Positions 7,972-16,632 are shown, numbered from the stretch's first letter. The stretch is DNA of 64,000 bases from Bifidobacterium pluvialisilvae (GCF_019331695.1 NZ_JAHBBI010000002.1:1-64000); one strand, 5' to 3'. A program made the numbers and translations. The notes: a model not told the origin generated them from the letters alone.

Positions 7972-9252
7972 CTACAGACGGTACATGATATCCGCGGATT
8001 CCGCGGTCTCCTTGTCTTCGGTCACGAGGATCACGCAGTGGTCGTCGCGGCGTGTGAGCCGGCGCAGCAGCGTCATGATCTCCTGACGCGCCTCGTCGCC
8101 CAGCTGGCCGGTGGGGTCGTCGGCGAGGATCACGTTCGCCTCGCACACCAGCGCGCGGGCAATCGCCGCCTTGCGCTTCTCCACTTCCAGCAGGTCATGC
8201 ACCGGCCTGTCGTTCTTCGCATCCGGGAAGCCGACGGCCTCCAGCTGCTCGGCCGCCAGAATCGGCTTGGCCTTGAGGAAGTTCCTGCCCGAGGCCTCCA
8301 TCGTCAGCACAAGGTTCTGCACGGCGCTCAGGTCCTCGCGCAAGGCGTACCGCTGCGGAATCAATCCCATGAAATGGCCACGGTATTCCAGCGGCGTCAG
8401 CTCGTGCAGCTCCTGGCTCTTGAACATCACCTTGCCGTCGGTCGGCGCCATCAGGCCGGACAGCAGTCCGACTACCGCCACGCGTTCGGCCTCCGACTGC
8501 GCCCATACGGAATAGAAGCGCCGTGCATGGAACTCCATGTCGACATCGTGCAGCACGTCGCCGCCCTTGCGGTCCGGCGCATACGAGGCGTGCTTCAGCG
8601 CCAGCGCAGGATAACTGCGGAACTTGAACGCGTCATCCGTGTCGATTTCCCGGTCGATATGCGCTGCCGCGTGCTCCGCCTCCACGGGCTCGGGCCTGGA
8701 TGCGGATGCGGACGAGGTCACGGTCGCGGTTGTGGCTACGGCCGCGGCGATGCCTTCGGCGGCGACCTGTGCCGCCACGGTCTCCACGTCGGCGTCATCG
8801 TTCCCGTCGGACGTCATATTTTCGCCCTCGGTCGCTGTGCCTTCGCCCTCGGGCTTCGTGCCATCATCCGATTCCTCGGTCGTATCGGCGTCCACGTCGG
8901 CATCCGTATCATTGTCGGCGTCGTCGTCGGCGTCTGTGACGACAGCGTTCCCGGCGGCGTCGTCATCGGCCTTATCGTCGGCTTCGTCGGTCGTCTCCGC
9001 CGTGGTGGCGTTGCCCGCATCGTCAATCGTCACGGTCTCGACCGCGTCATCGAAGACGATGTCGAACTTCGGGAAGGATTTCTCGGCCGCGCTTCCGGCC
9101 TCGGCCTGGGTATCGGTATCGGCCCTGCGCTCGCCGTTGCCCGCACCATTGGCCGCGTCGTCGGCGTTCTCCGTCACGGTCTTGTCGGCGTTCTCGACGA
9201 GCTCGTCGTCGATGCTGTCCTCGGTCATCTTCTCGGTGTTCCTGTCGCTCAT
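7972..9252 (-). CDS. Degenerate ABC transporter ATPase with long acidic N-terminus
   Basis: 426 residues. About residues 1-200 are a disordered Asp/Glu/Ala/Thr-rich tail; residues 214-426 match a MacB/LolD-type nucleotide-binding domain. Its motifs are damaged: where GPSGSGKST should stand (about 248-259) it reads WAQSEAERVA, the signature LSGGEQQR is replaced by LLEVEKRK (354-361), and Walker B is VILADDP with Asp for the catalytic Glu. The following TGQL and AIARAL segments are preserved, so the fold is probably kept while ATP hydrolysis is doubtful. Its ATG overlaps the stop of the upstream permease gene (ATGA), and AGGAGG precedes it, so both are made together. Probably a regulatory or structural partner of the permease. 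Confidence 0.8.
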   Translation of the reverse strand: MSDRNTEKMTEDSIDDELVENADKTVTENADDAANGAGNGERRADTDTQAEAGSAAEKSFPKFDIVFDDAVETVTIDDAGNATTAETTDEADDKADDDAAGNAVVTDADDDADNDTDADVDADTTEESDDGTKPEGEGTATEGENMTSDGNDDADVETVAAQVAAEGIAAAVATTATVTSSASASRPEPVEAEHAAAHIDREIDTDDAFKFRSYPALALKHASYAPDRKGGDVLHDVDMEFHARRFYSVWAQSEAERVAVVGLLSGLMAPTDGKVMFKSQELHELTPLEYRGHFMGLIPQRYALREDLSAVQNLVLTMEASGRNFLKAKPILAAEQLEAVGFPDAKNDRPVHDLLEVEKRKAAIARALVCEANVILADDPTGQLGDEARQEIMTLLRRLTRRDDHCVILVTEDKETAESADIMYRL

Positions 9253-10523
9253 CGTGCCTCCTGAATTCGGGATGCCAGAATGTCCTGCGGCTTGGCGATC
9301 GCCGCCCGCACCTCGCAGACGATGATCGTTGCCAGCAGCACGGCCAGCCCGGTCCAGACCATCGTCCAGATCGTGCCGCCGCCGATCGTGGCGTTCGCGT
9401 TCGCGGCCAGCATGTTGGAGATCGGTGCGCTCGAGAATGCGCCCGCCGTAGTGCCAACGATCCAGCCGAGCAGAATCGGCAGCATCGTCTCCAGCGAGAA
9501 CTGCCATCCGATGCGGCCGCGCGTCACGCCGATCGACATGAGGAATCCGATGTCCTCCATACGACGCCGGATGGCCACGACGACCAGCAGCAGCGCCACA
9601 ACGCCGCCCGCCACGTCAAGCACGACAAGAGCCACGCGGGTCTTGCCGGCCAGCGCCTTCAGCGGCGCGATCTTGGCGTTGTAGTCCTCGATGGTCGACG
9701 ACGAGATGGTGAAGTACTTGCTCAATCCGGCCTTGCGCACGCCCTGCCGGAACGTGTCGTAGTCGGCCGCGCTCTTGAGGACCATCGTCACGTCGAGATC
9801 GTTCTCCGTGCTGCTGTCGCCCGTCGTGACGAGGCCCAGCGTGCTCGACGTGTAGGCGCTCGTGTAGATGGTGTTGTCCGGGTCGATGCCGGTCACGTCG
9901 GCGTTGACCTTCTCCTTGTTCTCGTAGATGCCGGCGATGGTCATCGACAACGTCTGCTTGGCGTCCTTCGGATTCGTCAGCTTGATGGTGTCGCCCACCT
10001 TGAGGTGGTTCTTCTCGGCGAGCGCCTTCGGCACGAGCAGCTTGCCCACGCCGTTCTCGTCGTAGGCGATGTCCTTGCCGTCCACGATGGTGAACGGGCC
10101 GTTGACGGGGTTCTTGGTGGCGGTGGCGTCGGAGAAGCCGGTCAATGCGATCGTGGCGCCGTCCCTCGTGGGTTTGATTCCCTCGGCCGTGACCTTCGCG
10201 GTTTCGGCGGAGTACGCCGTCGACAGTCCGACGCCCGACTTCTGCACGTAGTCGGAGTACTGGGTCCAGGAAAGATGGTATTTCGTCCAATCCACCTTGC
10301 TGGCGTCACCGCCGTATCTCGCAATGATGGCGGTGCGGTCGGCCCGGAAGTTCACCGCCGGTTCGAGCTTGTCGTAGGCGGTGGTGGTCGCGGTGGTGTT
10401 GGCGTCGAGGATCGCCGCCCCGACGACCGACCCGAACGATACGACGACCGCGGTGATGACCAGCAGCGTGGCGCACGCCTTGTGGCGCGTCACCCCGTTC
10501 CAGGCGTTCTTGAGAACGAACAT
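9249..10523 (-). CDS. FtsX/MacB-type ABC transporter permease
   Basis: Membrane subunit, 424 residues. One membrane helix near residues 15-40 is followed by a large extracytoplasmic domain of about 240 residues (MacB-PCD-like) and three helices at the C-terminus beginning ALVVLDVAGGVVALLLVV, the FtsX arrangement. The ATG at 10523 (MFVLKNAW) is chosen over one ten codons upstream because a GGAG lies ahead of it and the extra residues look non-coding. It forms a two-gene operon, overlapping by four bases, with the degenerate ATPase. Such pairs move lipoproteins, peptides or act in envelope signalling; nothing here tells which. Confidence 0.82.
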   Translation of the reverse strand: MFVLKNAWNGVTRHKACATLLVITAVVVSFGSVVGAAILDANTTATTTAYDKLEPAVNFRADRTAIIARYGGDASKVDWTKYHLSWTQYSDYVQKSGVGLSTAYSAETAKVTAEGIKPTRDGATIALTGFSDATATKNPVNGPFTIVDGKDIAYDENGVGKLLVPKALAEKNHLKVGDTIKLTNPKDAKQTLSMTIAGIYENKEKVNADVTGIDPDNTIYTSAYTSSTLGLVTTGDSSTENDLDVTMVLKSAADYDTFRQGVRKAGLSKYFTISSSTIEDYNAKIAPLKALAGKTRVALVVLDVAGGVVALLLVVVAIRRRMEDIGFLMSIGVTRGRIGWQFSLETMLPILLGWIVGTTAGAFSSAPISNMLAANANATIGGGTIWTMVWTGLAVLLATIIVCEVRAAIAKPQDILASRIQEAR

Positions 10524-10864
10524 GCGTACTTCTCCAGTTCCATTTCCATGCAAAGTGGACGGGGCCCGGCCGGCGGCCCCGCCGGGCGCGGCCTGGCCCC
10601 GTGTTTTTCACTATGGGCACAGTATGTGTGTGTTTTCTGTCCGATTTCTAGGCTACTCCTGTGAGAAAACTGAGAACTTGCACGGTCGGCATGGGGAAAC
10701 CGCGAGTTGTGGGTGTTTGTTTGGCGGTTTGCGGAATCTGGCCGTTGCAATTGCAACGTTTCGGTTTTCGATACGCCCGTGCTTCGCAAAACAAACACCC
10801 ACAACTCGGCTTTTCCCTGTTCTATGCTCCGAAAATCGGTCGGTCGCCGCCGTAAGATGGCGGT
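10524..10864. other. Divergent intergenic region with long inverted repeat
   Basis: 341 bases between divergent genes. I see no gene. It carries a long inverted repeat (see next entry) in its 3' half and a GC-rich stretch (GGGCCCGGCCGGCGGCCCCG, 10561-10580) near the permease start. Promoters for both directions must lie here but I cannot place them. Confidence 0.5.
10693..10817. repeat. Long inverted repeat with central palindrome
   Basis: A perfect 20-bp inverted repeat (10703-10722 with 10789-10808; arm core GTTGTGGGTGTTTG) is extended imperfectly outward by GGGGAAACC and GCTTTTCCC. At its centre lies the 16-bp perfect palindrome CGTTGCAATTGCAACG (10743-10758). It could be a large hairpin, a miniature mobile element or a tandem operator. 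It ends 47 bases before the HD-domain gene. Confidence 0.7.
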
Positions 10865-11554
10865 ATGATTCCAAATTTCGATGAGATCGACGAACTCCAC
10901 CGCAAGTACGCGCCCTCGCAGGAGGCGTACGAGCTGGTCTACCGCCACTGCATGATCGTGGCGGACATGACGCGCGAGATCTGCCGCTTCCGCAACCGGC
11001 TCTATGTCCAGGCCGACGTGCTGGGCAAGGACATGATCCTGCAGTACACGACCAAGGTCCCGAACCGTCTGCTCGACACCGACAAGGCCGTGGTCGGCGC
11101 GCTGCTGCACGACATCGGCACCTATTCGGTGATCGACAACGACGGCTCCAACGGCGAGCCGGTGAGTTTCGACCGCAATCGGTACATCCTGCACGGTCTG
11201 GCCGGCTACGACCTGCTCAAGGCTGAGGGCGTGGACGAGGAGATCGCCCAGTTCTGCCGTAACCACACGGGTGTGGGCATCACCAAGGAGATGGTCGAGA
11301 AGCAGCATCTGCCGCTGCCGGTGGCCGACTACGTGCCGAAGACCACCGAGCAGGAGATCGTGATGTACGCCGACAACTTCAACAGCAAGTCGGAGCCGCC
11401 GCGGTTCGTCACCGCCGCCAAGGCCCTCAAGCGCTGCGCCAAGTTCGGCAAGGACAACGAGCAGAAGATGCGCGACCTCATCGGCGTCTACGGCGAGCCG
11501 AAGGGCCTCAAGGAGATGGCCGAGCACTATCACATGGTGCTCATCGACGCGTAA
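10865..11554 (+). CDS. HD domain-containing phosphohydrolase
   Basis: Cytoplasmic metal-dependent phosphohydrolase of the HD superfamily, 229 residues. The metal ligands fall in the expected order: YRHCMIVADM (first His, near residue 28), GALLHDIG (His-Asp, near 81-82), HGLAGYDLL, and the later Asp in YADNFN. Length and layout resemble small uncharacterised HD proteins found widely in bifidobacteria and lactic bacteria rather than dGTPase or SpoT. Stands alone; a 14-bp hairpin follows it. The natural substrate (nucleotide, phosphoester or alarmone) is unknown. Confidence 0.8.
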   Translation: MIPNFDEIDELHRKYAPSQEAYELVYRHCMIVADMTREICRFRNRLYVQADVLGKDMILQYTTKVPNRLLDTDKAVVGALLHDIGTYSVIDNDGSNGEPVSFDRNRYILHGLAGYDLLKAEGVDEEIAQFCRNHTGVGITKEMVEKQHLPLPVADYVPKTTEQEIVMYADNFNSKSEPPRFVTAAKALKRCAKFGKDNEQKMRDLIGVYGEPKGLKEMAEHYHMVLIDA

Positions 11555-11628
11555 CCCGTCATATCAGGCACGGCGTCTCGATGACGATGACGCTTGGGGG
11601 CGCTGTGTCTGACCGGCATCGGGGGCCT

Positions 11629-11664
11629 ACGAAATCCACGGTTCGCCTCGACCGTGGATTTCGT
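11629..11664 (+). terminator. Perfect 14-bp hairpin after the HD gene
   Basis: ACGAAATCCACGGT (11629-11642) pairs with ACCGTGGATTTCGT (11651-11664) around an 8-base loop. No clear T-tract follows, so it may be a factor-dependent end or a binding site for the downstream gene. Confidence 0.4.
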
Positions 11665-11778
11665 GAAAATGCCATCGTGCGGCGACGCATTAGCGGCAAA
11701 TAAGGGTAACAAGGTATTATCAACGGTTGTAGTCGGCATCCATAGATGGCTTACATGGATTCAATGCGAGGTTAGTTT

Positions 11779-13926
11779 ATGCGTCACACCCCACGTCACG
11801 TCAGCAGAAAAGGGCATTCCACGCTGACCAAGGTGCTCCGCCCCAAGCGCATTGCCATGGGCGTCGCCTTCGTGTTCCTGGGGTTGGTCATCGCGTTCAC
11901 CGCGATCTTCGGCATCTCCGCCGTACGCATGTATTGGGAGGCCAACCGGTTCATCTCCGCCGGCGAGAACCTGGCCAACGCGGCGTTGGGCTGCGGCAGC
12001 AAGAAAAGCCTCTCCGATTCCGCCGACGAACTGGTCGATTCCTCGCGCAAGCTGAACGACGAGCTGAACAAGCCGCAGTGGACGTGGGTGCGCGACCATA
12101 CCGCCTACGGCAACGACATCGTGGCCGCGCGCACGATGCTGCAGTCGGTGAACAATCTCGTCGAAGGGCCGTTCACCGATATGGTGAACCTGTCGAAGGA
12201 CCTTTCCGGCTTCTCCATGAAGGACAAGACCGTCGACCTGAGCGCATTGTCCAGCATGCCGAAGATCGTGCACCAGGCGCGTACCGACATCCAACGCGAA
12301 AGCAAGACCCTCAAGGCGCTGAAGAAGCCGAAGATCCATCAGGTCGCCTCGGCCGTGGACGCCGGCGCCAATGGTCTCGAGGCCGTGGACAAGATGCTCG
12401 ACAGCTACGACGAGCTGGTGAACCTCTTCCCCGAGCTGCTCGGTGAGAACGGGGAGCGGACGTACTTGCTCACCGTGCAGAACCCCGCAGAACTACGTTC
12501 GGCCGGCGGCATGGTCGGCAATTACGCAGTCGTCACGGCGAATAAGGGCGTCGTCGACATCGGCGATTTCAAGACCACGCTCGGTTTCAAGAACCCCACC
12601 AAGGCATTCGACGATGCGGGCGAGGAGGAAGCGCGTCTCTACGGCATGCAGGTATGGAATTGGCCGCAGACCACCACCGTGAACCCCGACTATCAGCGCG
12701 CGGCGGTGAACTTCAAGAACCTGTGGCAGTACCAGGACGCCAAGAACAAGAAGCGCGAGGTCGCCGGTGTGATCACGGTCGATCCCGTATTCCTTCAGGC
12801 CATGGTCGGTGCCACGGGCAATGTCACACTCGAGGATGGCACGGTGCTCAACGGCACGAATACGGTGAAGTTCTTCGAACGCGACCTCTACGTCGATCAT
12901 CCGAATTTCAGCGAGCAGAACGAATACACCAGCAAGGCCGCCAAACTGGTGATGAACCATATTCTCAAGAACGCCAAGCCGTCGAATCTTTCGGCGTTGC
13001 TGAAGGCATTGAAGGACACGACCTCGTCGTCGCATCTGAAAATATGGATGCAGCAGCAAAGCGAATTCGACGCATTGGTGCAGACGGGTCTGATCAACGA
13101 GAACGCGGCCGGCGAACTGCCGGGCGATGCGACGACGCCGGTCAGCGGCGTGTATCTCAACGAGACCCAGCCCAGCAAGCTCGACTGGTACATGCAGAGC
13201 GAGGTCAAGGTCACGCGGTCATGCGACGGCACCGTCGCGGCGATGAAGGACCGCATCTCCGACAAGGTCAGTTTCGCGCCCCGTTCCACCGTCGTCGACG
13301 ATGTGGACGAAAGCCAGCTTGGCGACGAATACACGGTCGAGTTCACCATGAAGAACACGTTGACCAAGAAGCAGGTGAGCCAGCTTCCCAGTTTCGTGGT
13401 CGGCACGACCGATCCCGGCACGATGAGCTATCGCATGTTCTTCATGGCCCCTACGAACGGGGAGATTACATCCATCGCTTACAACAAGGGTGATTTCGTC
13501 GCCAACATGGTGTTGAACAAGCGTCATTTCGTTGCCGTCAAGATTCCGGTCGAGCCGGAGAGCTCGGTAACGGTGGCGTATACGGTGCGTGTACCCAAGA
13601 CCGCGAAGTCCGCGTTGAACGTCGTCAACACTCCTCTGCTCAACGAAACGGGTATCCAGACAGGTTCCAATGGCGCCGTGGTGGATAATTGCGCGGCCTC
13701 CTCTTCGAATGGGCAGCAGTCGCAGGCTCCGTCGCAGTCGGCTTCCGCCACGCCGAGCCAGTCGTCGTCGGCGTCGCCGAAGTCGTCCGATTCCGCGTCG
13801 AAGTCCTCGACGTCCAAGTCTTCGCCGACGACGTCAAGCGGCAGTAGTGATGATCCGCTGTCGTCCCTTAAGGACATGAAGAGCAGGTTCTCCTGCCCGG
13901 TCGATATCAAATCGATGATGGGATAG
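11779..13926 (+). CDS. DUF4012 domain-containing membrane-anchored protein
   Basis: 715 residues. A basic N-terminus and one membrane helix (about 26-50, VAFVFLGLVIAFTAIFG) anchor a large extracytoplasmic region. The DUF4012 hallmark LLTVQNPAELRSAGGMVGNY lies near residues 230-250. The last ~80 residues are Ser/Pro/Thr-rich (SQSASATPSQSS type), a probable wall-spanning linker ending in a small Cys-containing tail. A GAGGT ribosome site precedes the ATG. Proteins of this family often sit beside exopolysaccharide loci in actinobacteria, and polysaccharide genes occur further along this window, but no biochemical role is established. Stands alone between hairpins. Confidence 0.82.
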   Translation: MRHTPRHVSRKGHSTLTKVLRPKRIAMGVAFVFLGLVIAFTAIFGISAVRMYWEANRFISAGENLANAALGCGSKKSLSDSADELVDSSRKLNDELNKPQWTWVRDHTAYGNDIVAARTMLQSVNNLVEGPFTDMVNLSKDLSGFSMKDKTVDLSALSSMPKIVHQARTDIQRESKTLKALKKPKIHQVASAVDAGANGLEAVDKMLDSYDELVNLFPELLGENGERTYLLTVQNPAELRSAGGMVGNYAVVTANKGVVDIGDFKTTLGFKNPTKAFDDAGEEEARLYGMQVWNWPQTTTVNPDYQRAAVNFKNLWQYQDAKNKKREVAGVITVDPVFLQAMVGATGNVTLEDGTVLNGTNTVKFFERDLYVDHPNFSEQNEYTSKAAKLVMNHILKNAKPSNLSALLKALKDTTSSSHLKIWMQQQSEFDALVQTGLINENAAGELPGDATTPVSGVYLNETQPSKLDWYMQSEVKVTRSCDGTVAAMKDRISDKVSFAPRSTVVDDVDESQLGDEYTVEFTMKNTLTKKQVSQLPSFVVGTTDPGTMSYRMFFMAPTNGEITSIAYNKGDFVANMVLNKRHFVAVKIPVEPESSVTVAYTVRVPKTAKSALNVVNTPLLNETGIQTGSNGAVVDNCAASSSNGQQSQAPSQSASATPSQSSSASPKSSDSASKSSTSKSSPTTSSGSSDDPLSSLKDMKSRFSCPVDIKSMMG

Positions 13927-14003
13927 CCCGATGATGGGATAATGGGAAGAGGAATTCGTCATTGTGAATTCCCCAATTCCCTACCATCACAAAGGAGCAG
14001 GCC

Positions 14004-14555
14004 ATGTCGATTGCCGCCGCGAAGGTACTGATCATCACCCAGAACTGGGGCATCGAGGAGACGGAGATGACGCGGCCGCTGCGCGAACTGCGCGAGGCCG
14101 GCGCCGCCGTGACGCTCGCCGCACTGACCGCCGACCCCGTGGAGACCGTGCAGCACGACCGTTTCGAGGGCGAGACCGTGACGCCGGACACCACGTATGA
14201 TGCGGTGTCGGCTGATGACTACGATCTGCTGGTCGTGCCCGGCGGCACCACGAACGTGGACCGTCTGCGCGTGAATCCGGCCGCGATCGCATTGGCGAAG
14301 GATTTCGCGGCGGCGGGCAAGCCGATTGCCGCGATCTGCCACGGACCGTGGCTGCTGGTGAACGCCGGACTGCTGCCCGGCAAGACGCTCACCAGCTGCC
14401 GCTACATCGCCGCCGACATCGAGAACGCCGGCGGCAGCCATGTCGATGAGCAGGTGCATGTGGATGACGCCAACGGCTGGCGTCTCATCACGTCGCGTAA
14501 GCCCGACGACCTCGATGCGTTCATCGGTGCCATCAAGGAGACGCTGGGGGAGTAG
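14004..14555 (+). CDS. DJ-1/PfpI family protein
   Basis: Type 1 glutamine-amidotransferase-like fold, 183 residues, cytoplasmic. The nucleophile elbow is AICHGPW (Cys near residue 113), and an acidic residue typical of the family is present early (WGIEETE, near 14-17). Length and motifs match the PfpI/YhbO subgroup, linked to stress resistance, deglycation or peptidase activity, all of which are debated. Preceded by AAAGGAG. Monocistronic in appearance: tandem hairpin repeats start 20 bases after its stop. Confidence 0.88.
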   Translation: MSIAAAKVLIITQNWGIEETEMTRPLRELREAGAAVTLAALTADPVETVQHDRFEGETVTPDTTYDAVSADDYDLLVVPGGTTNVDRLRVNPAAIALAKDFAAAGKPIAAICHGPWLLVNAGLLPGKTLTSCRYIAADIENAGGSHVDEQVHVDDANGWRLITSRKPDDLDAFIGAIKETLGE

Positions 14556-14573
14556 CGTCCCGGGCGTTCGCGA

Positions 14574-14750
14574 CGGACAGGAACCGAACCGAATCCCCGG
14601 TTCCTGTCGGTTGTTGTAGTTGCAACGAATGGGAATCGTGCTGACTGTACGGTTCCCATCCGTTGCTGTATTGACGACGAATAGGAACCAAACGGCTTCC
14701 GTGGTTCCTGTCCGTTGTGATTTGGGCGTCGGACAGGAACCGGGGCAGCC
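14574..14750. repeat. Tandem ~52-bp hairpin repeat, about 3.5 copies
   Basis: Units begin near 14576, 14629, 14681 and 14732, spaced 52-53 bases. Each begins with a hairpin whose arms resemble GACAGGAACCG/CGGTTCCTGTC (14576-14586 with 14598-14608 in unit 1), then a spacer resembling CGTTGTTGTAGTTG. In unit 2 the arms read ATGGGAATCGT/ACGGTTCCCAT and in unit 3 AGGAACCA/TGGTTCCT, so both sides mostly change together. Unit 4 is cut short. The array lies between two convergent genes. Confidence 0.75.
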
Positions 14751-14754
14751 TTCC

Positions 14755-15813
14755 CTACCGCTTCCAGCCGGGGCGACCGTTGCGTACGGCCCGAGTGCAG
14801 ATGGTCGAACCGCCGACTGGCTTGAGTCCGGCGGCGATGCTGCTGTCAGTTGATGCGTCCGTGCCCGCCAGCTGCCCTTCGGTGCGCATCTCCAGCCGCA
14901 GCGCCGCATCGGCCAGACGCGCCAGGTCGGAGCCGAGCCACCAGCTGATGAGGATGAGCACGTGGCCGGCCATGCCGCGCGTGAAGCCGGCATCGGCGAG
15001 CGCCTTGTCCGGCAGCCGGTTGACGATGCCGGTCAGCAGCGCACGCATGGCGCGGATTCGTGCGATATCGGGGCGAATCCGAACGCCGGCGATGAGGTCC
15101 ACGGCGGTTTCAAGCAGTTCGGCGAGCTGCCCGGCATCATCGGTGCCGCCGTAGTCGAGATCCTCCACGACGTAACGCATCCGGCGGTCATGGTCGGTCT
15201 TGCCGGCATCGGGCGTCACCCGTTCCGCCTCGTCGATGATGAGCGCGGCGATGAGCGCCAATCCGGCGGGGGAGGCGATGGCATCGATGAGCAGCTGCAT
15301 GTCGCGGCCGATCCTGCCGCCGAACACGGCGTCGGTGTTGCTGTCGTCGATGACGTTCTGCATCAGCCGCCGGTAGGCGCGCAATACGTCGTATCGTGCG
15401 TCGACGGAGGCGGCGAGCTGCGGCATCCGCAGTGTGGCGTGCACCTGATGCGGTGCGAAACGGTTCGCCTGACGGTTGAGATGCAGCCGCAGCCGCATGG
15501 CCTGATGGACGGTGTCACCGGTCAATGCGAACGGCGGCAGTTCCACGCGACGGTTCGCGAACGTGGCCACGGTCGCGGTGTCGTAGTCGCCCAATCCGCG
15601 GATGCGGCCACTGCGGCCGGGCTCGGGGTACTCCCAGCGGGAACGGACGACGCCATTCATATCGACATATGTTTTCAGGTATTCGGTGCGTTCGTCAGTG
15701 ATGACGAGACCCGCGCCGGTATCGGTCGCGTCGGCGGTGCGGGAACTGGCCCGCAGCAGTTCGGAGAGAGAGGAGAGATTGATATCGGTTCGTCGGATAT
15801 CATTCATCGGCAT
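14755..15813 (-). CDS. Hypothetical protein, 352 aa
   Basis: I do not recognise this protein. It has no signal peptide; the sequence is soluble and Ala/Arg/Leu-rich with mainly helical character after residue 100 and a single mildly hydrophobic patch (LALIAALII). An N-terminal segment YVDMNGVVRSRWEYPEPGRSG looks beta-rich. Codon use and GC match the core genes around it. The ATG at 15813 has GGAG ten bases upstream; a second ATG two codons later is equally possible. It converges on the hairpin repeat array and the DJ-1 gene. No function proposed. Confidence 0.6.
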   Translation of the reverse strand: MPMNDIRRTDINLSSLSELLRASSRTADATDTGAGLVITDERTEYLKTYVDMNGVVRSRWEYPEPGRSGRIRGLGDYDTATVATFANRRVELPPFALTGDTVHQAMRLRLHLNRQANRFAPHQVHATLRMPQLAASVDARYDVLRAYRRLMQNVIDDSNTDAVFGGRIGRDMQLLIDAIASPAGLALIAALIIDEAERVTPDAGKTDHDRRMRYVVEDLDYGGTDDAGQLAELLETAVDLIAGVRIRPDIARIRAMRALLTGIVNRLPDKALADAGFTRGMAGHVLILISWWLGSDLARLADAALRLEMRTEGQLAGTDASTDSSIAAGLKPVGGSTICTRAVRNGRPGWKR

Positions 15814-15990
15814 GAATGCGATACTCCATTCGTTCGTTGTCGGTTATTACTGCTCCAGATGCCGCGGAATGAGTGTGGATACACTACTCCCTAGGTATCT
15901 GGTAACCGGAGAACAAACGAATGTTCGTGGCGAAATTTATCGCATGAGTCCAGAAGATACCACAACTGTGATGGAAGACGCGCCGAAATG

Positions 15991-16019
15991 CAAAAAAGGT
16001 CCCAGCTGAAGCTGGGACC
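15991..16019 (-). terminator. Intrinsic terminator after the Rrf2 gene
   Basis: On the minus strand GGTCCCAGCT and AGCTGGGACC (16019-15998) form a 10-bp stem with a 2-base centre, followed by TTTTTTG. A textbook rho-independent terminator. Confidence 0.8.
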
Positions 16020-16021
16020 GT

Positions 16022-16040
16022 AGTGGCGGAGGATGAGGAA
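16022..16040 (-). other. Possible remnant of a tRNA-Ser 3' end
   Basis: On the minus strand ATCCTCCGCCACTACGG matches the acceptor end, CCA and following bases of tRNA-Ser(GGA) at 18630-18717 (ATCCTCCGCCAGTAGGG) in all but two positions, and like that gene is followed at once by a hairpin terminator. The rest of a tRNA is not recognisable upstream. It may be a decayed tRNA copy or an old integration site; chance is not excluded. Confidence 0.35.
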
Positions 16041-16155
16041 TTCACAACTTCGGGGCGGTGAACTGCCGAAATTGCAACGAAAATCGGCGTACCGTCCAGC
16101 CGTCTTACTTGTTAATTTGTCACTGTGTTTGACATGCCGCGACGGGGCACTGGGC

Positions 16156-16632
16156 TCAATCCTGATGTCTGTCGGTCGGTTTATTGGCGTCCGAATCCTG
16201 TCCGTTGATTCGGGAGTGGTAGTCGTCGATGAGTTCCGCCAGTGTGATGGTGGACATGGCCTTGGCGGCGGCCTGCTCGACTTTCTCGTAGGAAGGGGTG
16301 AGCACGGCTTGGATATTCTTTGCGACGGGGCAGGATTGGCCTTTGTAGGCGTGCATGCCAATCATGGTGGACAATCCGTTGGGTTCTACTGCGTTCTGGA
16401 TGTCCAGCAGAGTCACGTCCTTGGGGTCGCGGATCAGGCGGGCGCCGACATTGCCTCGTTGGACATCGATGATGCCTGCCTTCTTGAGTGCGGTGAACAA
16501 TGCCCGGATGCTCGCCGGATTGCAGCCGGTGCTTTCCGACAGTAGCGCGCTGGTGACGCGGTTGCCGGCGCCGGCCTCGTTCATGAAGATGAGGCAATGC
16601 ACCGCCACCGAGCATTTCATGCTGATGTGCAT
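16156..16632 (-). CDS. Rrf2 family transcriptional regulator
   Basis: Winged-helix DNA-binding repressor, 158 residues. The N-terminal helix-turn-helix region covers TSALLSESTGCNPASIRALFTALKKAGII, followed by the wing (QRGNVGARLIRDPKDVTLLDI) and dimerisation helix. IscR/NsrR members carry three clustered cysteines for an Fe-S cluster; here only one Cys (GQSCPVAKN, near 100) is present in that place, so a cluster is unlikely and a thiol or ligand sensor is more probable, as in YwgB/YwnA-type members. AGGGAGG precedes the ATG at 16632. It is divergent from an oxidoreductase gene, with a perfect dyad between them. Confidence 0.87.
   Translation of the reverse strand: MHISMKCSVAVHCLIFMNEAGAGNRVTSALLSESTGCNPASIRALFTALKKAGIIDVQRGNVGARLIRDPKDVTLLDIQNAVEPNGLSTMIGMHAYKGQSCPVAKNIQAVLTPSYEKVEQAAAKAMSTITLAELIDDYHSRINGQDSDANKPTDRHQD

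Larger units (their letters stand above)
15814..16155. other. Gene-free region with terminator and tRNA-Ser-like fragment
   Basis: 342 bases without a gene. On the minus strand it carries a strong terminator for the Rrf2 gene (15998-16019) preceded by a short copy of a tRNA-Ser 3' end (16022-16034). The rest shows nothing I can name. Confidence 0.5.

Noticed and set aside
14574-14750. CRISPR array
   Set aside because: Repeats are about 52 bp with diverged palindromic arms and near-identical spacers, and no cas genes are present.
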